A DNA stretch of 39,260 bases from Planctomycetales bacterium (GTDB taxonomy: Bacteria > Planctomycetota > Planctomycetia > Pirellulales > Pirellulaceae). The notes below the pieces were generated by a model. It had not been told where the DNA came from and searched no databases. It was given only the letters and a program-made list of their open reading frames with translations. The position numbers and the translations under genes are program-made. The DNA lies in contig JAGQOY010000045.1 of assembly GCA_020427005.1 (NCBI GenBank), positions 1 through 39,260 of the forward strand, in the 5' to 3' direction. Below, one piece after another: positions 24,573 to 36,500 of the stretch; the stretch's first letter is position 1; the number at the start of each line of letters is the position of its first letter.

Positions 24573-25700
24573 CTAAGGCAAGTTGATTACTTCAGGTTCT
24601 GAAAATTTGCCTTCGCTCATGCTAGCGCCTCCAATCGCAACCATTGATTGAGCATCCAGAGGCAACAAACGATGGAAGAATCTAGCGTTTTTGGTGTGTC
24701 CGATAATCTGCCAATCTGACGATTGGTCATTCCAGCTTTGTAGTGATCCGTCAAGAGCGGTAACAAGTAGTCGCTCACCAATGCTCACACCTGCGACCCC
24801 AAAGCCAGTCATCGGTTTTTCCCCTTGAAGTTGTCCACCGTTGACCCACATTCGCGTGGTCGGATCGTAGATCGCAACCTCTCGAGTTGGGGTTCCTTGT
24901 TGGTTCATGCCTCCAATTACAAACAATTTGCCAGCATGTCCCACTGTAGCCAAAGCTCTACGAACAAAAGGAGGATCGGCAATTCTCACCCACCGTGGTT
25001 CTTCTGACTTGAGATCCAATGCCCAAGCGGAGTTATGCCATTGCGTATCCTCATCTCCTTGCATGTTCCAACCACCCACGACGTAAATCGTACTGCCGAT
25101 CAAAGCTGCATCGTGGCTGGATCGAGGCTCTGGTAAGGCTGGTAGGTCGCTCCAACTGTGGGTTGTTATATCAAAGACCTTCACCTGAGATTGTGAGTGC
25201 AAATCCTGATCTTGCCCTTCTTCGTTGAGAGCAGTAAATCCACCAATGACAATCAAATGTGACTCAAAGGCGACCATGCCAAGCCCCTGCAATCGTGGGC
25301 CGCTCGCAATTTCATTCCATTCGAGTTGCGGTTGGCTTAGGTTCAGCTGAAACAATTTCTCATTTTGTCCCTTGTTTGAATAGCTATGGGCTGCACCCAT
25401 ATGCCCACCAAAAACAAAAATCGAGTCACCGAGCTTCACAGCACCAAAACTTGTAATCTCGACTGGCAGTGGAGGTAGATTGGAAACTTGATGTGATTTT
25501 GCTTCAGTCATATTTGGAACAGGCGCAAGAAATGTTGCGAACAAGTAAGGCAAATTTGAATTCAACGTCAGTGACTGCGTGCTGTATTGACTGCCGAGTT
25601 GGCCCGCGATTTGCGAATAATTCTGCGCACTACAATTAATCGCAATCGTTACCAGCAATGGGAAAGCGAAAATCCCAGGTGAGCAATTGAGGGTGGTCAT
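24573..25700 (-). CDS. Exported Kelch-repeat beta-propeller protein
   Basis: A 375-residue protein with a signal-like N-terminus (MTTLNCSPGIFAFPLLVTIAI then NCSAQ) and a Kelch propeller. Blades are recognisable by the GG doublet followed by spaced aromatic residues: IFVFGGHMG, LIVIGGFTA, IYVVGGWNM, LFVIGGMNQ and MVAIGGASM, with R/P-rich turns between (LPALPEPRSSHDAALIG). The five or six blades are consistent with a closed propeller. The ATG at 25700 has AAAGGAA 7 bases upstream. No catalytic residues of galactose oxidase or of sialate epimerase could be assigned, so a binding or scaffold role is as likely as an enzymatic one. It lies 141 bp downstream of the sulfatase gene on the same strand and may be co-transcribed with it. 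Confidence 0.82.
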   Translation of the reverse strand: MTTLNCSPGIFAFPLLVTIAINCSAQNYSQIAGQLGSQYSTQSLTLNSNLPYLFATFLAPVPNMTEAKSHQVSNLPPLPVEITSFGAVKLGDSIFVFGGHMGAAHSYSNKGQNEKLFQLNLSQPQLEWNEIASGPRLQGLGMVAFESHLIVIGGFTALNEEGQDQDLHSQSQVKVFDITTHSWSDLPALPEPRSSHDAALIGSTIYVVGGWNMQGDEDTQWHNSAWALDLKSEEPRWVRIADPPFVRRALATVGHAGKLFVIGGMNQQGTPTREVAIYDPTTRMWVNGGQLQGEKPMTGFGVAGVSIGERLLVTALDGSLQSWNDQSSDWQIIGHTKNARFFHRLLPLDAQSMVAIGGASMSEGKFSEPEVINLP

Positions 25701-25841
25701 TCAGCATTTCCTTTCATTCTTATCAAAACAAATATAAGTTATTTGAAGCGTCGCCTACCGTTTTCCACCGGTGCTAACCAAGCGAGTTCTCCAACTGAGT
25801 CCTATACAACATCGCCACAACACAACTTTCTTCCGACGATA

Positions 25842-27287
25842 CTAATTAGCATTCGAATTCTTGCCGGGTAGCGTTGATTCCGGATCCGATAACAACCTAG
25901 GCTCCGCAAACACGGTCCTTTGATCATCTTGTTTTGCCATCCATGATTCCAAACGACCTTTCAGCTCCCTTATTCTTTCAACATGCTCAGGGCTTTCGAT
26001 CAAATTCACTGTTTCGAATGGATCGTTTTGTAAATCATAAAGTTCGAACTGAGGACGCCGATGGTAGCGGTCAACAATTGCACGAGCTGACGGCGAATTC
26101 TTGGCCGCTTCATACCACGAAATCCAATAGCGCCCACCATCTTTGGCTAGGGCTTTGTCAATATGAGTCGTATAGGCAAACTCTGGATGCAGATTCCAGA
26201 TTAGTTTCCAGTCACGGGTGCGAATCGAACGAATCGGATAAACATTCATCGCGCCATCGCCTGAGTGTGTCGTGAAGACAACATCTCGATGTTGACCGTT
26301 CTCACTTTGAAAGTTGGAAAGAAACGATCTTCCATCGATGGTGACAGGTACATCGCCACCCGCCGCTTCAATCAAAGTGGGTAGAACATCTATCCACTGA
26401 ACCATGGCCTGAGATTGGCTACCCAAACCTACACGACCTGGCCAGGAAACGATGAGTGGTACGCGAATACCGGAGTCATATAGATTCCATTTTCCAAATG
26501 GCCATTGGGCACCATGGTCGCTGGAAAAAATGAAAAGACTATCCTCCCCTAGGAATTCTGCCGCCAGCTCGCGGACCTCTCCCAAATCACGGTCCGCACG
26601 CGTAACGTCAGCATAATACTTGGCACGAAATTCGCGGGTAAGCGGTGTATCAATGAAAGTCGGTGGCAAGAGTGCCTGTGTTGGATCGTAACCATCCATG
26701 GTAGGCCAAGGAACATGGGGATCATGTGTGCCCACGAAAAGACAAAGCGGTTGAGTTACATCCCGCGACTTTAGATACTCGCGGATCGTTGCTTGATCGT
26801 GCTTTGGAGAAATCTTGTCGAACCTGTGACGCACCGCATCCTTCCCATGGGCAACTTTTCCGAAGGCCGCCAATTCGTAGCCTAGGGCTCTTAGATTCTC
26901 GGTCAAAGAAGGAACGTCATCTCGCTTGAACGAATGATTGGCTTCCGCACCATTGCGAGCAGGCATGAGGCCAGTAAGTAGTGCAGCCCGACTAGGAGCA
27001 CACGATGGCGAGGCGACGAATGCATGCGTAAACGTCATTCCAACTTCGGCCAGCTGCTTCATGTTTGGCGTGCGAACATCGGTTGCGCCGTAGGGTTCGC
27101 TATCAAGCAATCCAAGATCGTCAGTTAGGAAGACAACTATGTTTGGTTTGTTCTCAGCTCTGCTGTGCGAGTCCAAAGCAACAGCCAAAAGTAACGCTAA
27201 CAGTGCAACGAGGAATCGTTGATTCGAAATCACGGTTAGCCAAGTCACACGTTTGCCATACGACTGAGAGGCCAGAGTTAGTATCAT
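25842..27287 (-). CDS. Exported formylglycine-dependent sulfatase
   Basis: A type I sulfatase of about 481 residues. After a signal peptide (hydrophobic core FLVALLALLLAVAL) the mature protein starts near NKPNIVVFLTDDLG, whose DD binds the active-site calcium. The consensus C-x-P-S-R is intact (SPSCAPSRAALLTG, Cys about 96), so the Cys can be converted to formylglycine. GTHDPHVPWP, SSDHG and FGKWNLYDSGIRVPLIV are further alkaline-phosphatase-superfamily motifs, and FELYDLQNDPFETVNL is the C-terminal family signature. It resembles heparan-N-sulfatase-type enzymes, but the substrate cannot be set from sequence; sulfated algal or host polysaccharide is likely. The frame extends upstream to 27371; the ATG at 27287 is preferred because GGAAG precedes it and it gives a sensible signal peptide. 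Confidence 0.9.
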   Translation of the reverse strand: MILTLASQSYGKRVTWLTVISNQRFLVALLALLLAVALDSHSRAENKPNIVVFLTDDLGLLDSEPYGATDVRTPNMKQLAEVGMTFTHAFVASPSCAPSRAALLTGLMPARNGAEANHSFKRDDVPSLTENLRALGYELAAFGKVAHGKDAVRHRFDKISPKHDQATIREYLKSRDVTQPLCLFVGTHDPHVPWPTMDGYDPTQALLPPTFIDTPLTREFRAKYYADVTRADRDLGEVRELAAEFLGEDSLFIFSSDHGAQWPFGKWNLYDSGIRVPLIVSWPGRVGLGSQSQAMVQWIDVLPTLIEAAGGDVPVTIDGRSFLSNFQSENGQHRDVVFTTHSGDGAMNVYPIRSIRTRDWKLIWNLHPEFAYTTHIDKALAKDGGRYWISWYEAAKNSPSARAIVDRYHRRPQFELYDLQNDPFETVNLIESPEHVERIRELKGRLESWMAKQDDQRTVFAEPRLLSDPESTLPGKNSNAN

Positions 27288-27471
27288 TGCAAAGCTTCCG
27301 CCGAGATTGGGATGCGACTTTCTACCATAACCAGTTGGTTGTCGGCTCCGATATTCTACCCGGCGTAGCACTTTTCAGAGTCCCCTTGATCATGCAACCG
27401 TACGCTTTGTGGAACAAATTCCTTGCGCGAACTTTGGTCTATATGCGACATGTTGTTCTATGTTGGTAATC

Positions 27472-27561
27472 AGAGAAAACTTCACATAAGGGTAAGGTGT
27501 ATTCGCCCGTTGGATCAATGATTTCCTTGAAAACACACGCTATACGTCCCTGCGACTCGCA
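27472..27561 (+). repeat. 90-bp repeat copy B
   Basis: The third complete copy of the 90-bp unit (AGAGAAAACTTCACATAAG...GATCAATGATTTCCTTGAAAAC...ACTCGCA). Similarity stops just after ACTCGCA, and the hairpin element seen beside the other two complete copies is absent. It lies 32 bases beyond the stop of the giant Rhs-like gene and upstream of the sulfatase gene. Confidence 0.9.
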
Positions 27562-27593
27562 ACCAGCTGATCACTGCTTCCCAGGAATTATCG

Positions 27594-30500
27594 CTATCGA
27601 CTCTGAAGGTTTTGGGCGAACCCGGTTTCGTAGTATTGCTGAGTGATTAGCCGGTTTACGCCGGCACCGACTCCAAAAATTAGTTTCCATTGTCCGACCA
27701 CATTGACAACAGCAGTCAAGTAGGCGTAGGAGCTCCGTGCAAATCCTGGAACACCTTGCGCTGAAAAGGCAGCTAGCTCCGTATCAACTATGGTTGGCAG
27801 AGCTCTCCATGCGGGAATTCCTTGGATACTCGTGAACAAAGTTGGATTGATTACGCTATCGAGTACGTGCCCGAGCTCATGGCGGATCGCCGCTTCGCGA
27901 CCCGTAAAAACAAATCCAATCTGGAATGCATCTCCATGATAGTAGGCTCCAAGGGCCTGGAAGTTATAGGTCAAGTCATCGAGTTTATTGATGAATTCCG
28001 CCCACTGATTTTCCGAGATTTCGCCAAACTTGCTCAACACGCCGCTGCGGAATTTGTCCGATGCGGCGACCGTCTTGACCTGGGTTGCTAAGGCTTGCAA
28101 TTCTTCAGCAGATGCAGCCCTCGCGGCAGGAGTGGCAAAGTGGACACTCTTGTACAATCCGCCCACAACTCCCCAACCAATCGCTCCGAGGGCTATATCA
28201 AGCAAGAACGTTGACTTTGTATACTCAGATCCTAAGGCGTGGTGCGTGAGCGCGCTGATACTGACGCTCGTGGCGACCTGAGTAAGTAAACCGAACGCTG
28301 CTGTCGTGATTGACGTCTGTGCAAGTCCGCCTGGCTCATGTCCGCTCGGATCGATCAGATTTGTAGGATTTCCCTGGCTATAAAGATAGCGATTCCATGA
28401 AAGTGGTAATTCCTGTCGACCGACGTTTGTGTCGCGAGAAAGAAAACGGTTGCTCTCAACACTGTAATACCGCGCGCGAAGGTAATATGCGTTTAGGCTC
28501 GAATCCAATTGCTGTCCTGCAAAGCGAAAGGGATTGCTTGTGGTCCCAATATGCATTATTGGACTACCGTACGCACTGTAGTCGTACCGATCGGTGATCG
28601 TACCTGCTTCGTCCAGTATGACTCGGGTACTTCCCAGTCTATCTGAAAGATAGAATGACGATTCGGCACTCCGCCACATGGAAATCAAGCCCTGACCACG
28701 CGTATATGCCGCACTGACTTCGCCAGCCGGTGTATATTCGAGCAAGACGTTACTCAGTCCTGAGCTGCTATCATTAAGAAATCGCGTTTCCGTACCATCG
28801 ACGGTCTGACTTGTTCTGTTGCCATCGTTGTCATAGGTGTATTCAACATGAGAAACGCCACTCAAGCTTGTAATGTCGGAGCCCAACAGCCGATTGAGCA
28901 CGTCCCAATGATAGGTTACTTCGGTTACTTCGTTCGTCTCGCTAATGAACTTCGATATTAGGTTTCCATTTTGATCGTACAGGTACGTGGTGAAGACACC
29001 GCCTGAAATCTCGGAACCTATTTGATCATTGGCGTCATAACTACGAAAAGTTTCTCCATGTTCTGAATCTACGAGACTAACAATATTGCCCACCGCGTCG
29101 TACTGATACGAAATCGTGTGCGGTGTGGAAGTTTGGCCGACGATGGATTCAAAACTAACACGCTGAAGTCGATCGTAGGCAAACGTGTGCTCGGTAGTCC
29201 CCGCCGACGATACGGTCCGCTCGCTCAAAACATTTCCCGCAGGATCGAGGGAATAAGTGCTCTGAATTATTACGCCTCCCGCATTGGTAGCCTGCCACGC
29301 CACCAGTCGATTCAAGGCGTCATATTCGTACCTTTGTGTGACACCGTTTGGCAGTATCGTTTCGATGCGATTTCCCGCAGCGTCGTACTTGTAACTTGTC
29401 ACCTGACCGAACCGGTCTGTAACGGATTGCAATCGATTCAGTTTGTCGTAACTGTAGTTAACAGTGCCGAACGAATCCGTGATCGACGTCACGTTTCCAC
29501 CCAAATCGTAGGTATACCTAATGAATTGGCCGTCCGGTTGCGTTTCCAAAGTAAGTCGCCCGGCGCTATCGTATTGAAATAGCGTTGTGCCGTTAGCATT
29601 AGTTGTACTCGCTTTTTGCCCTTGAGAGTTATACGTAAACTGCTCAGTCGAACCATCCGAATAGCGGCGGGCGATCAATCGGTCATTGTTGTCATACACG
29701 AAACTGACGGTTTGACCATTTGCATCGGTCGCTGTTAGTACTCTGCCAAGCCCGTCATACGTGGTCTTAGAACTCTCCCCCATCGGCAGAATCGTCGCGA
29801 CGAGGCGTCCTTTGTCATCATATTCCTGCCCGATCGTGTGTCCGTTGGCATCCGTCTGCGATGTCATTCGGCCAAGCTCGTCATAAAGTGTAAACGAGCG
29901 TTGGCCAAGAGCGTCGATGGTCTCTATTAAGTTACCCAGTTTGTCAAAAACATAATGGGTGGCAGAACCATTCTGATCGATGAGGGCAACAAGTTGGCCA
30001 TTCGCATCGTATTGGAAGGCCAGCGTCGAACCGTCAGCAAAAATGGTTTCGATTTCGCGACCAAGCACATCGTATATGTGACGGGTCGTATGACCAAGTG
30101 GGTCGGTCGTCGATATTGGCCTTCCGATCGTATCAAAGGTTACACTGGTTCTTTCATTCAGGGCATTGATCACCGCCACCTGATGCCCCACCGCATCGTA
30201 CTCATATCGCGTAGTGTTACCAAGTGGGTCGGTAATAGCGATGACGTGTCCAACCGCATCGTATTCTGTTCTCGTCGTAGCGCCATCGGAGTCTGTCGCT
30301 GACGTTTGTCGGCCGAGTGCATCGAATGTATAGTTCGTTGTTCTACCCAGGCGATCGGTCGTGGAAATTTCCCTGCCGAGTACATCAAATCGAGAACTTG
30401 TCGACGTCCCATCCGGATACTCGGTCTTGATCAACTGTCCACGATCATCGTAAACATAGTCGATACGGCGTCCAATCGAATCAATAGTCGCCAAGAGATT

Positions 30501-33500
30501 GTCCGCCGCATCGTAAACACGCTCAATCGTCGCACCATTCGGGTCCGTGCGCAATGCGGGAAGTCCAGATGCAGTGTAGCTAATGCTGACAACCACAGGC
30601 TTGACACCGTCTGCGACAGTCACTGTCGTGGCCGACTTGAGTCGATTGCCACGGGAATCGTATTCAGAGGTAGAGACGTGCCCGTATGCATCGCTCGTTC
30701 GAGCAATCTTCCCAGCAGCGGTGTATACCAATTGAGTCGTATTACCCAACGCGTCCATAATGCTCAACGTATTACCTACGCTGTCAAACGTCCGGGCCGT
30801 CTTATTTCCTAGCGCATCCGTCGATGAAATATTATTGCCAGAAGCATCATAAGAGTTCGAAGCCGTGTTTCCCTGGGCGTCAGAAAGCGAAACAAGTTGA
30901 CCAAACGCATTGTAGGTATAGAAAGTAACGTTCCCCAATGCGTCGGTTCCAGTTAACAGGTTCCCACGGTCGTCGAAGCTTGCCGAGCGAAGATTGCCTA
31001 AAGGATCTCTTTCCGAAATAACGTTATTGTTTTCGTCGAACGTACGGGTGGTGACGCCACCCATCGCGTCCACTTGCACCGTGACATTGCCTTGCTCATC
31101 GTATTGGAACGTCGTCGAGTTCCCAAGTGCGTCGCTAACAATTTCAGCAGAATGCGCTAAGTCATGCACGACTGTCGATGCATTTCCCAGTGGGTCTAGC
31201 GTTCTTGAAATTCGTCCCTGTTCATCATATTCAACTCGTGTTCCGATTCGACCAAGCGGATCTGTAACGCTGTCAACATAATGCGGCAGTGCCGCGCTGT
31301 AATGGAATTGTGTTGCATTTCCCTCACGGTCGATAACGCGTATTAGATCACCGGCTTGATCGTATTTGTATTGGAAAGATTGCCCGTTTGGATCGATAAC
31401 GGCAATAATCCGATTCCGAGCGTCTCGCTCGAATTTGATTGTTTCTCCATTTGGACTGGAAATCTCATTTTCTGCGAAATGGATCGCATTGCCGTTCCGA
31501 TCGGAGATGGAGACGAGAGCGCTGGTTGTGCCGTCGATCCGAAACTTGATCCCTTCCTTGGTCGTCAATTCATAAGCCCCCCTTCCGATACTTGGGTCGG
31601 CCGGGTTGTAAGGTAGCCCACCGCCGAATTGGAAGTATTCATTCCCCTGTTTCGAAAGTTGCAGACGCCTGACTGTCAGGCTAGTGGTCACGCCTTTGTC
31701 GGGCACAAAGTACGGTACAAAGTACACGCTGTTCAAACCATTGCCGGATTGAAAACCGGGCGGCACGTCGCGCTCGCGTTGATAAGGGTCAAACAACCCC
31801 ACCGCCTTGGGACGGAAGGTGTAGCCCTCGCGCTGGCCACCTGGCAAGGTGACATAGACGCGTGTGCCATCGCGGAACGGCGTGTACAATCCGCCGAATT
31901 CATCCCCAGTGTTTGGCAAGTTCGTGCGCAGATCGACATCGCGGAAGGCGAGCTTCCAACCATAGCCCAACTCGCCATCCTGATCGGCGGACAGCGTGTC
32001 GTAAGTTCGTGTGATCGTGATCGGGATGCCCGCCACCGGTATCGAAAGATCAGTATATGACAACGTAAAATTACCGAGCTTCAGATTGCCACTTACATTG
32101 ACAATCGTTTCGATGCTGCTTGATAAGCCTCCTGCATTCAAAGCCGTCAGTCTCAAGATGTACGAATCATTTTGCAGCAGCGTTGGATCGAACGTGGCCA
32201 GCTTGCCATTGCTTACTTGGTTCGTACCACGGGCAATTTGTTTGAAATTACCGCTATCGAAAGCGGCAACTTCCAGTGACCAGGAAACGAGATTCACATC
32301 CTGAACCGTGCCGATAACATCGGATGGTGAGGTAATCGTGGCGTCTTCCGCTGGCGAAGCTAGATCGACATTGGGAGCCTCACTGATGTTCGCGTCTATC
32401 ACTAATACGTCGGTCGTTTGACGCTTCGTATTCCCCGCTGGATCTTTGGCTATGGCTGCGACCTGGACCGAGCCGGCTTGGCTCATCAACACGGATGCTC
32501 GCCCCTGAATGTCCAGCGCAACCGGAATTCCTCCCACCGACACATCCAATGATGATAATGCCACGTTGTCGGTCGCTTGGACGCGAATCACGAGCGTATC
32601 ATCGAGGGCAATGGGGTTGCTGCTAACTTGAATGCGGATTTGAGGAGCCTCAGTGTCTGGAACGAAGTCCAGGTCAAATTCTTGTAAAGCTGACAAACCA
32701 CGATCATCGCTTACCATGAGCTTGACATGCCGCGAGCCAATGTCCGTGGATTCGGTCTTCCAAGTAATTCGGCCTTCGGAATCCATCGACATGCCAATTG
32801 GTCCCGTAACCAACGCATAAGTGAGCGGATCCACGTTCGGATCACGAGCCTGCAAGTCATATCGATAGGTCACGCCAGATGGGAGCTTAGTATTTGGAGA
32901 AGAAATAATCTCTGGAGGCAGATTCGAACTCGATACTACAACCTCAAACGATTGTCTAGCTTCACCACCATATTGATCCTCGGCTAGCGCTGTGACTCGC
33001 CCAACACCTTCTTGATCGGATGTAAAATGGATGAGACCGCTAGTATCGTCAATGGACATGCCGTCGGGAAATTCCAAAAGCGCAAAGCGGATCGGATCTC
33101 CGTCGGAATCCGAGGCCGTGAGCTGGTATTGGTAGGTCTGGCCGACCGTGGCAACTAGCAACGGCTGCGAAGTAATGGCTGGCGGTTGATTGGGTGCTGC
33201 TGCCGACACCACAACCATGTAGGATTGTTCAACTATGGCTCCCAGATCGTCGCTGATGCGAATTCTGACCGTGACATTACCGATTTCCGAATCTACAGGC
33301 GTCCATTGCACGACTCCCGACGCATCGATACTCATGTTGCCCGACTTATTTGCCAGTGCATACGTTAGCGGTCGCCCTTCGGGGTCCGAGGCTTGCAGCC
33401 GATACGTATAGGCACGGCCAACTGCGGCAGCCGTAATCGGCGAGGAGGAGATTTCCGGCGGCAGATTTGATCCTCGCACGGAAACGTCGAAGGTCTGCGT

Positions 33501-36500
33501 CGTGGACCCTCCGGCGGTATCTGAAACGCGTAGGGTGACCTGTTGGGTTCCCAGTTGCTCTGCCGTAGGTGTCCATCGAAGGGTGCCGCTGAGGGCGTCG
33601 AGGGACATGCCCAACGGGCCCTTTTCCAAGCTGTAGGCCAGTGTGTCATCGTCGGCGTCAGTCGCTGCCAGTGAATATCGGTACTCTCTGCCCACCGTCG
33701 CTGCTGGAGGAGCGGTCGACGTAATCACCGGCGCGCGATTGCTTGTCTGAGACCGAACGGAGACGGTAAACGATTGGGATTTCTCGGCTCCACGTCCGTC
33801 CGTGACTCGTAGATTCACCGCATTTTCCCCTAGTTGCGCGCCATTCGGAGTCCAACTAACGAGCCCTTGTGCGTCGATTGTCATTCCGGCGGGTGCCAAA
33901 TCGAGCCAATAACTCAGAGGCTCGCCATCCGGATCGGTGGCTTCTATCGCATACAAGTACTTATTTCCCAGCCGCACTTGCTCTCGTGGCTTCGAGTTGA
34001 TAACTGGCGCTCGGTTGGGTAAGAAGGTCACTTGCAAGTCGATGGTTTGCCGAGCTTGGTTGCCAACAGGATCTGTCGCCAAGACGGTCAACCGGTGCCA
34101 CCCAAATTCCTCTTGAGTCGGAAGCCAAGTAAAGACGCCTGTACCGTTGTCAATTTGCATATTGCCAATCGCCCCTTCTAAACCGAAGGTGAGCGTGTCG
34201 CCGTCGGCATCCTGGGCGCGCACGGCGTAGCGGTAAAGCACACCGAATGAAACTGGCCCGGAAGGTCGCGAGGTAATGGTAGGTGCAGAATTGGCAGCAT
34301 AGACAGTGATCCGAAACGCTTCGAGGGCGAGTCCACCGCGGCCGTCGCGTACGCGTACAATAACATCGTTGACTCCAACATCCGCTACGCCTGGCCGCCA
34401 AGCAAGGACTCCCAGTGTCGGATGGATCGTCATTCCATCAGGATGAACCACTAGGTCATATTCAAGCGGATCCGCATCTAGGTCGCGAGCCTCCAAGGAA
34501 TGCCGAAGCAGATCGCCAGCTGTTACGCTGGTAGGCGGTGGAGCCGTTATGACCGGGTTGCGGTTCAGAGAAAGTTCGGAGGCGTTTCCAAAATCGATTC
34601 CCGAAGCGGACTGGCTTGTAGCAAGCGGTACTTGCCGCGAACCGTTGTCCGGCGGTGAGGTTTGTCTCCAACCCTGCGCCAATTCTTGCCGCACTACATA
34701 ATTCCCAGTTGCTAGGCCAGCGAACCGATACTCACCGCGTTCGTTGGTTAGGATCGACGCTTCTCCGACGTCGAGCTGGCCGTTGTCATTCTGGTCCAGA
34801 TAAACCGTTTGCCCCGGCAGGCCGACTAGCGTGTGAGTGGTGAACGTCACACGCGCGGTGATCGAGCCGCTATTGTTGTACCAGCCAAAGCCATCCATGG
34901 AGCCCAGAAACAGTCGAGTGGCGCCTTCGGGAATAATGATTTGCTGTGTGGTCCCGTCTTGCGTGTGACCATCGCCGATAAAGAAAACTTGCTTAAGTGC
35001 GGGAGCAAGACTCAGATAGTTGATTCCATTTGGAACATTCCCGCCAGTAGTGAAAGAGAGCAGGTTCGGGGCTGGCGAGAGGTTAGGCGCGTCGGGGCCA
35101 AGGAATACTCCGGCCAAAGCATTGGCGGGCATGACGACGTTGCTGACACCATTGATGGCTCCGTTGTAGTGGGCGATAAACGCTGCCGTGAGGTCGCCGT
35201 CGGGTCCGTCTTTCGGTGGACTCCCTCCGAAATCGAAACCCCCGTATGCGAGAACGGTTATTGACTCGCCCGGCGTGAGCACTAGGCCGTTGACTTCAGC
35301 GGGCGAACGATCGGGAGCAACATCCCCGCCAGGGTCTACGCTGCCGTCAGGCATTCCAGCCAGCCATGGATTCGCATCACCGCGCACCGTCGCGTCAACA
35401 ATTTGTAAATTTCTACCGTCGCCAGTGGGGTCATTCAGAACAGCGCCCCGGATACTGCCTGCATTAATGTCGACTACAATCGTGAAATCCTGTTGGGAAA
35501 CTCCGCCTCGTCCGTCTTCTACTGCCAAAATCACATGTTGTAGGCCAGCTTCGGCTGGAGTAGGCATCCAGGCTAACTTGGTCGAACCGGACTCAAATTG
35601 CATTCCGGCAGGTCCGTCTATCAGTCTGTATGTGAGTGTATCGCCATCAGCATCGACAGCTTGGACGTCGTATGTGAAGCCAGCAATATCGGAGGCAGAA
35701 ACCTCATAGATCTGGTTGTTTAGCCCAACGTAGAGCTTCTCTTGCAACGGATCGAAGGCCATGTCAGGAAAAAACGAGGTGGAAGGATCAACTCCACGTA
35801 TTGCCTGCGAGAATGGCAATACCAATCCGTCGGCATCGATGCGTACAATCCGGCCGCTGCTTTCGAGCGCGTAAAGATAGGTACCGAATCGCCCCCCCGG
35901 CGAGAATCGCAATGAAACCGGCGAAATTGTCTCACTTGTCAAAAACTCGGAGATTCGACCGCGATCATCAACTCGCCAGATCGTATGAGACGCTTGGTCT
36001 GCCACGAACAGGTAATTGCCGTATGGACCACTGGGACTGAACTCGATATGCCCAGGCAGAGACTCAGTCGTCCATGGGCCACCTTCGGCAAATATGCTGA
36101 CTTGCCCCGACGGTGTAATGCGCTCCAACAAAGGCACTTCTGAGGAAATGCCCTGCAAATCCATTACATACAAATCGTTTCCGAAGGATCCTCGTCCCAG
36201 GGCTACTCCAAACGCATCCCCGACGCTACGTTGTGTTGCGCCAACCAGAATTGCGGTTGAAACACCTGTAATACGATCGGTACGGAAAACGGTCCCCTGA
36301 TTGGTTGGCCCTGCGTTCAAGTCAGCATGCAATAGGTCGCTGCCAAAGGGTGATCCATTGGGCACAACCATGCGTACAGGCGTAACAAGTCCCGAGTTCA
36401 TCAAAACCGACACTTCCCCAGTTGCCAGATCCTCCTGGTAAATCGGTCCCGAGAGATTGCTAAAGTAAAGTTTGCCGTCCGTGCTGACCGCCATTCCGCT

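Noticed and set aside
24573..25700. Naming the Kelch protein an N-acetylneuraminate epimerase (NanM)
   Set aside because: Only the general propeller pattern is visible; no sialic acid genes lie nearby and no catalytic residues could be matched.
27065..27469. Plus-strand open frame next to the Rhs-like gene as a possible immunity gene
   Set aside because: It lies almost wholly antisense to the sulfatase signal-peptide region and shows no coding character.
28970..31410. Regular short repeats as a CRISPR array
   Set aside because: The periodicity is protein-coding (YD repeats in one long frame); the DNA copies are divergent and there are no unique spacers.
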